In this document: positions 16,601 through 25,320 of the stretch, one piece after another
How the letters are laid out: each line of letters opens with the position of its first letter
Numbering within the stretch: position 1 is the first letter of the stretch
Source: Flavobacterium sp. K5-23
GTDB taxonomy: Bacteria; Bacteroidota; Bacteroidia; Flavobacteriales; Flavobacteriaceae
Reading direction: 5' to 3'
Assembly (NCBI RefSeq): GCF_023278045.1
Contig: NZ_CP056783.1
Coordinates: 1,707,501 to 1,771,500 of the forward strand
DNA length: 64,000 nt
Notes under the pieces: generated by a model
The model's input: only the letters and a program-made list of their open reading frames with translations
Told to the model about the DNA's origin: nothing
Database searches by the model: none
Position numbers and translations under genes: made by a program

Positions 16601-18290
16601 AAGCAACTGTAATTGTAATTGTTCCTCCACAAGTATCATTTGCTACAACCGCTCCAATATTAGTTGCTGGAACATTAGCAGCACAACTTACAGTAGTGTT
16701 GGCTGGTATGCTAGAGATTACAGGAGCCGTTTGGTCATCAACGGTAATGGTTTGAGAAGCACTGGAGTTGTTGCCACAAACATCTGTTGCTGTATAAGTA
16801 CGTGTGATGGTATATCTATTTGCGCATGTTTGGCTAGAAATAACATCTGAAGCAACTGTAATTGTAATTGTTCCTCCACAAGTATCATTTGCTACAACCG
16901 CTCCAATATTAGTTGCTGGAACATTAGCAGCACAACTTACAGTAGTGTTGGCTGGTATGCTAGAGATTACAGGAGCCGTTTGGTCATCAACGGTAATGGT
17001 TTGAGAAGCACTGGAGTTGTTGCCACAAACATCTGTTGCTGTATAAGTACGTGTAATGGTATATCTATTTGCGCATGTTTGGCTAGAAATAACATCTGAA
17101 GCAACTGTAATTGTAATTGTTCCTCCACAAGTATCATTTGCTACAACCGCTCCAATATTAGTTGCTGGAACATTAGCAGCACAACTTACAGTAGTGTTGG
17201 CTGGTATGCTAGAGATTACAGGAGCCGTTTGGTCATCAACGGTAATGGTTTGAGAAGCACTGGAGTTGTTGCCACAAACATCTGTTGCTGTATAAGTACG
17301 TGTGATGGTATATCTATTTGCGCATATTTGGCTAGAAATAACATCTGAAGCAACTGTAATTGTAATTGTTCCTCCACAAGTATCATTTGCTACAACCGCT
17401 CCAATATTAGTTGCTGGAACATTAGCAGCACAACTTACAGTAGTGTTGGCTGGTATGCTAGAGATTACAGGAGCCGTTTGGTCATCAACGGTAATGGTTT
17501 GAGAAGCACTGGAGTTGTTGCCACAAACATCTGTTGCTGTATAAGTACGTGTGATAGTATATCTATTTGCGCATGTTTGGCTAGAAATAACATCTGAAGC
17601 AACTGTAATTGTAATTGTTCCTCCACAAGTATCATTTGCTACAACCGCTCCAATATTAGTTGCTGGAACATTAGCAGCACAACTTACAGTAGTGTTGGCT
17701 GGTATGCTAGAGATTACAGGAGCCGTTTGGTCATCAACGGTAATGGTTTGAGAAGCACTGGAGTTGTTGCCACAAACATCTGTTGCTGTATAAGTACGTG
17801 TGATGGTATATCTATTTGCGCATGTTTGGCTAGAAATAACATCTGAAGCAACTGTAATTGTAATTGTTCCTCCACAAGTATCATTTGCTACAACCGCTCC
17901 AATATTAGTTGCTGGAACATTAGCAGCACAACTTACAGTAGTATTGGCTGGTATGCTAGTGATTACAGGAGCCGTTTGGTCATCAACGGTAATTATTTGA
18001 GAAGCACTAGTTATATTAGATTCTGAATCTGTAGCTGTCCATGTGCGTGTTATAGTATAAGTATTAGGACAGACTCCTGTATCAATTATTTCTGAAAAAT
18101 TGACAACAGGACTTGATGCATCACATACATCAGTTGCTGTAACAGTTGCTACAGTTGGTATATTTGGACATTCTACTGTGGTACTAACTGGAACACCTGA
18201 TAATACTGGACCTATTCCATCACCACACTGCCCAAAACCGTAAAATGATGTTAGTAACAATAAAATTATAAAGAAGTAGTTTTTTTTCAT
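10641..18290 (-). CDS. giant T9SS-exported repeat protein with LamG domain
   Basis: 2549 residues from the ATG at 18290. A GTG three codons earlier is less likely. A signal peptide (KKNYFFIILLLLTSFYGFGQ) is followed by Cys-paired HYR/Ig-like modules. Eight of these, residues about 103-766, are nearly identical 83-residue units with DQTAPVISSIPANTTVSC, ANDTCGGTITITVASD and TYTATDVCGNN blocks. Divergent modules follow to about 1130, then Ig-like segments and a LamG/concanavalin-type domain (about 1648-1830; DFDGVNDYITFKDN, WHHIAVTFNGS). Further beta-rich sequence leads to a T9SS type A sorting tail in the last 75 residues (LFNILGQSLEDWE, ASGIYIVKIKTSKG, KKIIIR). I expect a secreted or surface-anchored adhesin-like protein. 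The region from LamG to the C-terminus resembles the protein at 19733-24259. Confidence 0.93.
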   Translation of the reverse strand: MKKNYFFIILLLLTSFYGFGQCGDGIGPVLSGVPVSTTVECPNIPTVATVTATDVCDASSPVVNFSEIIDTGVCPNTYTITRTWTATDSESNITSASQIITVDDQTAPVITSIPANTTVSCAANVPATNIGAVVANDTCGGTITITVASDVISSQTCANRYTITRTYTATDVCGNNSSASQTITVDDQTAPVISSIPANTTVSCAANVPATNIGAVVANDTCGGTITITVASDVISSQTCANRYTITRTYTATDVCGNNSSASQTITVDDQTAPVISSIPANTTVSCAANVPATNIGAVVANDTCGGTITITVASDVISSQICANRYTITRTYTATDVCGNNSSASQTITVDDQTAPVISSIPANTTVSCAANVPATNIGAVVANDTCGGTITITVASDVISSQTCANRYTITRTYTATDVCGNNSSASQTITVDDQTAPVISSIPANTTVSCAANVPATNIGAVVANDTCGGTITITVASDVISSQTCANRYTITRTYTATDVCGNNSSASQTITVDDQTAPVISSIPANTTVSCAANVPATNIGAVVANDTCGGTITITVASDVISSQTCANRYTITRTYTATDVCGNNSSASQTITVDDQTAPVISSIPANTTVSCAANVPATNIGAVVANDTCGGTITITVASDVISSQTCANRYTITRTYTATDVCGNNSSASQTITVYDQTAPVITSIPANTTVSCAANVPATNIGAVVANDTCGGTITITVASDVISSQTCANRYTITRTYTATDVCGNNSSASQTITVDDNTKPTVTAPTPTSLQCSSNLPTAVATISAFNSLLGANASDNCTATASLTVTSSTGSLAGQSYNGTITRTYTITDACGNFTDVNHIFNINDNTVPSITCPINKTANTSANGTGDCSTTVNLDTPTALDNCTTVGNLIITAKVGGVIINPSTYLFGTGNTTVVWTATDQNGNISTPCNQTVTVTDNEIPTASNPAPIVASGSAPAPDITVVINEADNCTANPVVAFVSDTPSGSCPVIITRIYKVTDNAGNSINVAQTITVNDAIKPIAKCIGDNTLVVTLDGITGKATILASQINNGSTDNCGSITLSLDKYTFGCNDIGVQNVALTVTDSQGNTALCSTKIRIDAPTINSGTLTGYNVQTQTVANASNIIEITACPVDINGNTIQQDVTLKLNINPALASSINRWEFSTNGGITWSTIIGTTNTTTTYTVMNVLVTTLVRAVINVGDCLGFSPIAIITVIPPDIPPTIINGTEYNVICLGASVSVVVESEYGVNLAFNEGGLFNTANLNNLGWQVDGEAEMSAGGDNGQSTYWKETNGPKNYNGRCYDTTDNTKFAVVAGIPQYVNQPNNVHTITPLSTLETPIFNTLGLTTAHLEFDQAYFLEAGAWVKIEISVDGGASYGVILNPGAAYNYTGPSNTGFATNTPGFTGPCKTSLGTKLDKHVSIDLQEYIGLTGLRIKFTYSGTTNSVWAIDNVEIPDNPIDEVIEWTDDYGVVVATGSTVSIKPVTPGIQNYGATSLINGCRSDDIAGTEFIKIDATLSYAGDNLVPIVGECGEDTVTLSAYDNTISAQQNYNKGVYKNNYKVPNIVPISPDYPPTGKIGTWSVAIAPIACTGTTTFSNINDPNATFTGKPGTYKLAWTVNGCVSTVDVTINSCDQIDFDGVNDYITFKDNYDRTGPFSIEMWIKSGDLTGTQSLLSKRDANNLASGYDLRLNGGLVEFRWGSTNYISSNAIDATTWHHIAVTFNGSTYKLYMDGVEKASANGIAPTDNSMQCILGAMDQIGNLDVNGKPTKKPINYYHGWIDELRIWNKALNIEHIRQMMNQEIKLDGGDNVMGEIIPIKIYGPDLTQNGTDNDPLLWSDLDGYYRMTVNCGYLSPSKGSLNGRLRNIYSPQQETAPLPYKSANDGVWSNNNTWAQPVVWYTPNSTVYGTQIDWNIVQSSHNISSGDKDITVLGLLSTAGRLTIADPTVTTPIEKNDGQGLWITHYLKLDGSIDLVGESQLVEKRYTPTQFSESILAESSIGYIERDQQGKKNSFNYNYWSSPVSTIQGVINNTSHSIAGILRDGKTSATPIAINFGGGAYYADTAAVIPTDPIKISNRWIWSYNAAIVDGDDWGNYFQWNFIQSFGLLKVGEGFTMKGSGGEALIYETQNYVFIGKPNSGTITLNMIKDNSYLIGNPYPSALDADEFIKDNIKETINNKVGRNTENRFSGAIYFWDHFGVSNNHNLAEYQGGYATYSLAGGVKAINDSPLTVNDGALGSKAPERYIPVAQGFFIDGYLDSAIGEMLGTVVGGDVVFKNSQRVFVRETTASSLFMKSSGTKKTITQEITDTRLKIRLGFDSAVGAHRQLLVTVDSNTTNQFDIGYDAPMFDTNDNDMFWDISNSQFVIQAVPNFNDDQIIPMGIIVANEGKSTIKIDALENIPNTLEIYIYDNVTGIYHDIKNNDYTISLPIGEYNNRFSLQFVNKLYDVDKTNLDDGIIVYYTNNNKVLNIKNNFIDATVNAASLFNILGQSLEDWEIEDIKQNNIQIPINNKASGIYIVKIKTSKGEFGKKIIIR
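15991..17982. repeat. eight tandem 249-base repeats inside the giant surface protein gene
   Basis: Period 249 bases (83 codons), eight units, differing at only a few positions. Examples are ATTACAGG preceded by GAG or GTG (Ser/Thr of VI-S/T-SIP), CATGTTTG versus CATATTTG in one unit (Thr to Ile), and TCATCAACG versus TCATAAACG at one junction (Asp to Tyr). The low divergence implies recent expansion or homogenisation by recombination. Confidence 0.95.
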
Positions 18291-18299
18291 AATATTCAC

Positions 18300-18757
18300 T
18301 CTTTAATGGCATGCATTTAATATTTTAAAAATTGTACACAGCATAAACTATGGCAATTTTAGAAGTTAAATAATGTTTGTTGTAGTGGTATTATTGGTAA
18401 TTAAAAATAAATCAACCTTATAATAAAGTAAGGATGATTTTTGAAATTTTTAATCAAAAAATATAACATAGGTTATTGTCAAAACAATATTTTTTCGACA
18501 ATTTAATTTTAATTTGGGGTTATATCTGTCTTAAAGTTAGTTATTTATATGGTTTTATCATAAAAACAACACACTTTTTCGATGAACTTGTTTTATCTAT
18601 CGATGAACTACTTTTTTTTTATTAAAATAGGCTTCTCCTTTTCTGAGTCTCTCTCTTTTTTGCCAGTTTTTGTTTTAAATTCACTTCTGTTAAGGATGAC
18701 TGTTTCTTTATTTGATGTTTAGAGGTTTGTAATATAGATGTAGAGTTCTTTTCCTTT
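18300..18757. other. gene-free stretch upstream of the giant repeat protein
   Basis: A/T-rich, stops in all frames. It must hold the promoter of the gene starting at 18290, but I see no confident TTG/TAnnTTTG pair. No RNA or repeat recognised. Confidence 0.4.
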
Positions 18758-18985
18758 CTACAAAAATATATTTCCTAATTGCACATATTGCCTAAATAGT
18801 TTAGTAGAAAAAGTTAATCCAATTATATAATCAACCTCTAGGTTGTATATAACTTCAGAAGGAATTGCAGTAGCGGATCTTTGAATATAAGGGGCTCTTT
18901 TTTGCGCAATATTTATGAATGGAAAGTATAAAAAGCTTATTAATGAATAGCCGTAATTTTTTTCGAACAAAGTAGTTTTCTTCAT
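18758..18985 (-). pseudogene. 5' remnant of a third T9SS surface-protein paralogue
   Basis: The 75-codon frame begins MKKTTLFEKNYG. It aligns with the start of the protein at 24259 (MHKTTLFEKYYG) and then, less well, RSATAIPSEVIYNLEVDY with SSATPTKTVYNVKGDF. The DNA before the ATG is also alike (CCCCA then AATAACTATG versus CCCCATAACTATG). After about 50 matching residues the similarity ends at an early stop, and nothing of the remaining roughly 1450 residues follows. I read it as a truncated, decaying copy rather than a small gene. Confidence 0.7.
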
Positions 18986-19650
18986 AGTTATTTGGGGTAA
19001 TTATGATATATTAAAAATAGTTAATAATCTATTAATAATAAACTGCTATCGTGTAGGTGGTATTAAACAGTTTTATTTTTTTGTGGCATTTATTTTTCTG
19101 TTTTAGTTTGTAATGTATTTACTATCAAATATATACATAAAATTTATTTACGTGTTATATTTTTAGGTTAAAGGCTTTAATTAATCGATAAAGTGCTTAA
19201 AATAACTAATAACATAAGATATTACATCATAAAACACGACTCAAAAATGTAGTTAATGTATATAAATCTTAAGTTTGAATTCGGGAAGTTGTGTAAGGAT
19301 GTGATATAGAAGGTGTTATAATTTGTTTGTGGCTTCTAAGTATAATCAATTAATGACGATTTTTTTTAGAAGAATCCTTTTAAAGTTTGAATTTGGGTTT
19401 TGGATATTCCAGTGCTTAAATTAGAAACAGTTAACTGAAGATTTCTTAGTGCATTAAATTCCCAACGTGAAATGTTTTTTAACGCTTATGTTAAATAAGG
19501 ACACTTTTTGAAAAATTGCCTTTTCTAAATCATTTTGTATTTCAAGTAGATTTAATTTTGAAACACCTAAAAATAGGGTTAAACAATAAGTTATTGGGAA
19601 CTTGAATCCTGCAAGTTTAATTATGCTTATTGTTTTATTGATTATATTTT
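18986..19650. other. gene-free stretch between the remnant and the second surface protein
   Basis: About 660 bases, A/T-rich, with no open frame of note on either strand and no tRNA or known RNA recognised. It may contain decayed sequence of the truncated paralogue's promoter region. Confidence 0.4.
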
Positions 19651-19697
19651 AAAAAAAAAAACAGTCTTCAAATAGATTTACTTTTTGAAGACTGTTT
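19651..19697 (-). terminator. terminator of the second surface protein gene
   Basis: AAACAGTCTTCAAA and TTTTGAAGACTGTTT arms with a long T-run on the minus strand (A12 on plus), 36 bases after the stop codon at 19733. Confidence 0.85.
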
Positions 19698-19732
19698 TAG
19701 ATTTTAAAGGAATTGTTTAAAATTATTTGATT

Positions 19733-22700
19733 CTATTGAATTATAATTTTTTTACTGTAATCCCTTTTTGAAGTTTTTACTTTTATAATATACAAACCTG
19801 GGTTTACTCTTTTAATTGGTAATTGTATGTATTCCTGTTCTTGATTATCCATTTCCCATGTCATAATAAATTGGGCATTATTATTATATAAGTTAACAGT
19901 TTGGATTATTTCATCTTTTATATTGTTCTTTATAATTATTAAGTTTTTATCTTGCAGATATGTGATTTTAATAAAGGCGGTTGTGTTTTTTTCAACAAAG
20001 TCGTATGTCTTGTCAATGAACCTTAGAGAAAAACGACTATTGTTTTTTCCTGATTTCAATACAACCTCATATTTTTCGGTTCTAATGTCGTGATAACTAT
20101 TGTTTTCATTGTCATGAATATATATATGTTGTTTTGAATCAAAATTTTCAAGTGCGTCTATCATAAATGTTACTTTCCCTTCTTTATCCGCTTTAACCCC
20201 TATAGGGTATATTGCATTTTTGTCGAAAAATCCTTCTCCAGAAATCACTAATTCATTTTCACCGTTTAATAAATACATGTCGGAAGGGAAATCATCAAAG
20301 TTAGCGCCATCATATCCATAATCCATTTCAGAAGTTGCCTTTTCATTCATAAATGCCAAGAGGACTTGTCTATGATAGCCATTTTCTGAATTATACCCTA
20401 GTCGAATTCTTTTATAATTATCTTTAACTATTTTATCACTTTGATTATTTGTCCAATATTTATCCTTTTTCGGGTCTTTAATTATTTTACTCATCATATT
20501 CGATGAAGTATGATCTTCTTTTACAAATGCTCTTTGACTGTTTTTATAAATGATAGGTCCGCCAGAACCAACTTTTCCTTCCACGAAAAAGCTTTGCCCA
20601 ATGGGTATGAATTGGCCAGGTGTTTTTGTTGAAGATCCCAATCCGCTTATAAAATCTACTCCTATTGCTGATGGCGGTGTACCACCAGATAAATTGCGCA
20701 CAGCATAACCCCCTTGGTAATCTCTCAAAATATGGGTGTTATTAGTGGTGTAATGTTCCCAGAAATACAATGTTCCGTCTTCAATAGAATTTATATTGTC
20801 GTTTATAAATGCAGTTGCGTCTAGAGCAGAAGGATACGGGTTTCCAGTCAACAATAAATCTTCTGAACCAACACTATTTGTGTTTATAGTTCCATTATTA
20901 GGTTTTCCCACAAAAGTATAATTTTGAGTAGTTCCTGCCGCTCCACTTCCTTTGAGCGTGAATCCTTGCCCCACGCGTAAGGAACCTGTTTCGCCTATTT
21001 GATTCCAATTTGCGTAAGCATTTCCATAATCATCAAATTTATATATCCAATACCTTGCTAAACTTATAGGATTTGTAGGTGCACCATCGTAACCTCCTAC
21101 CCAGTTTATAATCTTTGGATTAATTGGATCTGTACCGTCTCTGAGAATATTTCCAACAGTATAATCTGTATTGTTTGCAGTTGTGTTTATTGGACTTACA
21201 GGAGACGACCAATAATTGTAGTTGTATTTGTTTGACTGTCCCTGTTGATCTCTTTCTATTGAACCGCCACTTGTTACGTCTAATTCACTTCCTTCAGTTT
21301 GAATTAATTGTGACATTCCCACAAGGTCTATTTTTCCATCCAGTTTTAAATAATGGGAAACTTCAATCTTAGAATTATTATTAGCAGTTAACGTGTTGCT
21401 GTTTACTAATAATCCTAACACTGTTTTATTTCCCACTGAATTAACATTGTGAGTAGTTCTTACGATGTTCCAATCAATTCGTGTAGATCCATCAATTGCG
21501 ACACTATTAGGAGCATCCCAAACTGGAAAGTTTGTCCAAGTGTCATCTGTTGACCAATCTTGGTCACTTATTCTAGTAGTATAAGGTAAAGGTGCTGTTT
21601 CAGGTTGTTGCGTACCAATGTTTCTTAACTTACCGTTAATCGTTGTTATAGTTTTGCCTAATACATATCCGTTAACGATATCTGTTGATTCTTTCATTTG
21701 GTAATACCCATCTAGATTGGTCCAAGCTAGTCCAGGAACATCTAATGGTACAATTGATCCTTTGACATTTCCTCCATTGTTTTGGATTTCTTGGTTCATC
21801 ATTTGACGAATTTGATTAATCGTCAATTCGACTTTCCAAATTCGCAGCTCATCCATCCATCCATTAAAATAGTTAAAAGGGATACCATTTGATTGATCCA
21901 TTGCTCCTAAAATGCAATTAGCACTATTGCTTGATATAGGATTAACTCCGGTAACGGCTGTTTTTACTGCTATTCCATCAATATATAATTTATAACTTGT
22001 ACCGTTAAATGTAACAGCAATATGATACCATCTGTCGGAATTTATAGGGTAAGTAGATGCAATAGAATTTCCATTCCAGTTAAAAGAGATGATGTTATTC
22101 ACTAATTTTAAATCATATCCATCAGCTGTACTTGTACCATTACGTTTAGAAAAAATAGTTTGGATGTTGTTATTTATTGCATTTGATTTTATCCATGTTT
22201 CTACACTGAACGAACCTGAACTCAAACTATAATTATTTTTAAAAGTAACATTGTCATCAATACCATCAAAATTCAATATGTTACAATTGACAAAAGTCAC
22301 TAAAACGTCATCTATAGTGCCGGCACAACTTGTTGTCCATCTTAATAGATAAGGACCTACATTAGGACTATAAAAAGTAGAGCTAGTGCTAGTGTTATTT
22401 GAAAATACTTCTCCTCCTCCTGAAGGACCACTAACAATTGTCCAAATACCACTAGTCCCTGATGTTGCGGATAAATAAACAATTTCCCCTCCACAAGACA
22501 CAACTTGATCAGGGCCTGCCAGTGCAGTAAAACATGGACTGCCGGAATTGTCTAAAGTAACAGTTGTGGGAGATGTAATGGGAATTTGACATCCTGTGGA
22601 GTTGTCAAAACCCTTGAATATTGCCTTAGTAGTTGAAACACCAGAAATAGCGCCAACACCACTAAGCGTTCCGCTTACTGAAATTACTGAGGTGCAACTA

Positions 22701-24259
22701 TTATTAATGATAATAGCACAATCGTCTGTTGCTCTTACTTTAAAGGTAATTGTTGCCAATAAATCTTCGGGATTTACAGGAAGTGGTAATGTTCCCATGT
22801 TCCATATTATAGATTGTGTACCTGAATCATAGTACGGAACATTTGTTGTTGTTACCGTTGCACTTTTTGTAAATGAAATACTTGATACTACAAAATTTAT
22901 AATATTTGAAATTGGAATGGTAACTATATTATTATTAATAGCTTCGGTCCCTTTATTTTTAATGTTAAGTGTGTATGATATTTCCTTACCAGGCAACACT
23001 GAATAGGGCTGTGGAGGATTTGTAACATTATCTATAGAGTTTACAATTAATACGCCTTCAGGTTCTGGAACATAAGCATCTACTGACATTGCGAAACCGA
23101 AAATAGTATATACTTCATAAGTAGATCCAAATCTAAAAGTGGTAGAGGTTTGATTGTTTCCAATTACTGAATTTCCTGGATTCGGAATAGTAAACATACT
23201 GAAATCTACTCCAGTATTGTTTTTTAAAATGGGGTTGCTTTTGCCTATCGCTGGCACTGGAAATATAGAAGAATTGAAGAAGTTATCTGTTGAATTCCCT
23301 GCATGATTTAATGTCAAATAATTAGTATTGTTATATTCAGCAGGATTAGCATTAAGTTTTTGAACTGCTAAATAATCACTTCCAGAATTTGTTGCTACAT
23401 CTCCTTCAGCTGCAATTACGCCTAGTTTCATATTTACTTGACCAGCAGCAACAGTTGTAAATCCTGAAATAGGAATTGTTCCAAATTCACCTCCTCCAGA
23501 GCGTTGACCGTTTACATAAGCATAACCATCAAAAAGAGTTATTGCACGACTTTTCATTATTTGGTTTTCATATATAACTATCATAACCCAGCCACCAGAA
23601 AAACCTGGATTAGCATTAGTTCCTTCGGTTAAAGCAATATCCGCAACGGTGTAAGCCCCTGGCCCATGTGTTTTTACATAATCAGTAATTTCCTGATAAC
23701 CAATAAAAATTCCGCTTTGAGCAGCTCCTGGAAAACGGATTTCATAATTTGGTCCTATAGGTTTTGCTGTGATTGATGTATAAGTAGTTGCACCTGGTCC
23801 CTTTAAAGAAACTACTTTTTTGTCATAATTTTTAGTAACGGAACCTTTGGTGACAGAAAATGTCTCACTAGCATCATTTGATTTTCCAGTCCAATATAGT
23901 CCAGCAAAAATAATTGTTGAACAATTTTGGATAGAGCCATTTTCTCCTGAGTTAGAAAGTTCAAGAGTTGCCATTGAAGAGTTTAAAGTAGAAGAATTAC
24001 CATCAATATCGACGTATTTCATCGAATTACCTTCATTATTAACTGTATTGCTGTAATTAACAAGAGTTAAGTTGGTATTACCAATTAGCGTAAAATCACC
24101 CTTGACGTTATAAACCGTTTTGGTAGGAGTGGCAGACGAAGTCCTTTGCGTAAAAGAAACCTGAGGAGTAGTCAATGTTTGCGCATTAATTTGACTAGTT
24201 ACAACTAAAATTAACATAGTTAAGCCGTAATATTTTTCGAATAGAGTAGTTTTATGCAT
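19733..24259 (-). CDS. large T9SS-exported surface protein with LamG domain
   Basis: 1508 residues. The signal peptide is MHKTTLFEKYYGLTMLILVV...QINAQ. The N-terminal half (about 40-400) begins TPTKTVYNVKGDFTLIGN and contains GGWVMIVIYENQ and DGYAYVNGQRSG, a domain seen in secreted Bacteroidota proteins that I cannot name securely. A DUF11-like beta-sandwich follows (about 400-540; SYTLNIKNKGTEAINN). A LamG domain lies at about 665-850 (NFDGIDDNVTFKNNY, WYHIAVTFNGT). A beta-rich region shared with the giant protein at 10641-18290 comes next. It ends in a T9SS type A sorting tail at about 1435-1508 (NPGLYIIKVKTSKR, KKIIIQ). Probably cell-surface or secreted. No operon partner. Confidence 0.92.
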   Translation of the reverse strand: MHKTTLFEKYYGLTMLILVVTSQINAQTLTTPQVSFTQRTSSATPTKTVYNVKGDFTLIGNTNLTLVNYSNTVNNEGNSMKYVDIDGNSSTLNSSMATLELSNSGENGSIQNCSTIIFAGLYWTGKSNDASETFSVTKGSVTKNYDKKVVSLKGPGATTYTSITAKPIGPNYEIRFPGAAQSGIFIGYQEITDYVKTHGPGAYTVADIALTEGTNANPGFSGGWVMIVIYENQIMKSRAITLFDGYAYVNGQRSGGGEFGTIPISGFTTVAAGQVNMKLGVIAAEGDVATNSGSDYLAVQKLNANPAEYNNTNYLTLNHAGNSTDNFFNSSIFPVPAIGKSNPILKNNTGVDFSMFTIPNPGNSVIGNNQTSTTFRFGSTYEVYTIFGFAMSVDAYVPEPEGVLIVNSIDNVTNPPQPYSVLPGKEISYTLNIKNKGTEAINNNIVTIPISNIINFVVSSISFTKSATVTTTNVPYYDSGTQSIIWNMGTLPLPVNPEDLLATITFKVRATDDCAIIINNSCTSVISVSGTLSGVGAISGVSTTKAIFKGFDNSTGCQIPITSPTTVTLDNSGSPCFTALAGPDQVVSCGGEIVYLSATSGTSGIWTIVSGPSGGGEVFSNNTSTSSTFYSPNVGPYLLRWTTSCAGTIDDVLVTFVNCNILNFDGIDDNVTFKNNYSLSSGSFSVETWIKSNAINNNIQTIFSKRNGTSTADGYDLKLVNNIISFNWNGNSIASTYPINSDRWYHIAVTFNGTSYKLYIDGIAVKTAVTGVNPISSNSANCILGAMDQSNGIPFNYFNGWMDELRIWKVELTINQIRQMMNQEIQNNGGNVKGSIVPLDVPGLAWTNLDGYYQMKESTDIVNGYVLGKTITTINGKLRNIGTQQPETAPLPYTTRISDQDWSTDDTWTNFPVWDAPNSVAIDGSTRIDWNIVRTTHNVNSVGNKTVLGLLVNSNTLTANNNSKIEVSHYLKLDGKIDLVGMSQLIQTEGSELDVTSGGSIERDQQGQSNKYNYNYWSSPVSPINTTANNTDYTVGNILRDGTDPINPKIINWVGGYDGAPTNPISLARYWIYKFDDYGNAYANWNQIGETGSLRVGQGFTLKGSGAAGTTQNYTFVGKPNNGTINTNSVGSEDLLLTGNPYPSALDATAFINDNINSIEDGTLYFWEHYTTNNTHILRDYQGGYAVRNLSGGTPPSAIGVDFISGLGSSTKTPGQFIPIGQSFFVEGKVGSGGPIIYKNSQRAFVKEDHTSSNMMSKIIKDPKKDKYWTNNQSDKIVKDNYKRIRLGYNSENGYHRQVLLAFMNEKATSEMDYGYDGANFDDFPSDMYLLNGENELVISGEGFFDKNAIYPIGVKADKEGKVTFMIDALENFDSKQHIYIHDNENNSYHDIRTEKYEVVLKSGKNNSRFSLRFIDKTYDFVEKNTTAFIKITYLQDKNLIIIKNNIKDEIIQTVNLYNNNAQFIMTWEMDNQEQEYIQLPIKRVNPGLYIIKVKTSKRDYSKKIIIQ

Positions 24260-25320
24260 AGTTATGGGGCTAAATAGGATAAATAATTCTACGTTATATT
24301 ATAAATAAACACAATCATAAATAGTAGGTTAACCTTTATTTGTTATTTATTAAAAATTATATTTTTAACGATAAAGTAAAATAGAGAGGAATAAATTTAT
24401 TTTAATAAGACACAATAAACTTGTTCTTTTAGAAAAAATATTTTAATAATCTCTATCGTACAGATGTGATTGTACTGATATTTATAGATATCAAAATTAG
24501 TTGATTTAAGATATCAGTTCGTTAAAAAGCATATAAAATCGATGAAATGCACAAGTGTTTGTACTAACGTAAGATAAGTGGTATAATGTTGGATTTTTTA
24601 ATACTAGAAATAATAAGTAACAACCATTATATAATGTCGTCTTTTAAAATTAGACAAAATGACGCAGCAGATTGATTTTAAACTACTGTTTACAATATTG
24701 CTCCTTTTGACTTTATGACGTTTAAACTTTCGACTTACTTACATAATAATTTGTCTTGTTTTTTAGAAGTGAACTTCTTGAAAAAGAGGTTTTAAAAAGG
24801 GTTATGAAAACAAAAAAAGCTTTCTCAAACTTAATAAATGGAATTACAGAATTGTTCTATTTCCATTATTCGACATAAAGGACATTAAGACTTTTTAGGT
24901 GCTAATAATTCCAATTAGCTGGATTTTCAATTGAAAACTAAATAGTAGATTACTATTTAAATGAATTTTAAAAAAAGTTTTCCTTTTTTACGGAAAGACA
25001 TAAAGTAGGTCTCCTTTTATAGTTTATGTTTACTCCTGTTTTAAAGTTGGACATTAAAATGGTTTCGAAATAGAGTTATTTTGAAATGAAATAGGTTTCG
25101 TTACGTTTAATATCATTAAAAGTGGGTATTGTATAGGCAGATTTTAAATCACATATTTGACAGACAATTTATTGAATGAAGTAATTAATAATACTTTATG
25201 TAATTGTTGTTTTCGAACAAATACAACTATTGATTAATTGAACAAAAACCAATATTCCAGTTTAAACATTTTATCTTCGAATAAATAGTAGATATTAAAA
25301 TTTTATAAAATAATACAAGT
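24260..25320. other. 1-kb gene-free stretch before sbcD
   Basis: Very A/T-rich with frequent stops in all six frames. It contains promoters for the divergent surface-protein and sbcD genes somewhere, but I could not pick a convincing pair. No tRNA, known RNA, repeat array or inverted repeat stood out. Unusually long for a genome where most gaps here are under 150 bases. Confidence 0.4.

Noticed and set aside
15991..17982. Tandem repeats as a CRISPR array
   Set aside because: The period is 249 bases with no short repeat-spacer structure, and the units translate as one continuous protein.
16060..18000. Eight regularly spaced open frames of about 65 codons on the plus strand
   Set aside because: They are antisense to the 249-base repeats of the giant surface protein and simply repeat with them. 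No independent start signals or family resemblance.
10641..24259. Surface-protein cluster as a contact-dependent toxin or polymorphic toxin system
   Set aside because: Both C-termini are T9SS sorting tails, not toxin domains, and no small immunity-like gene follows either.
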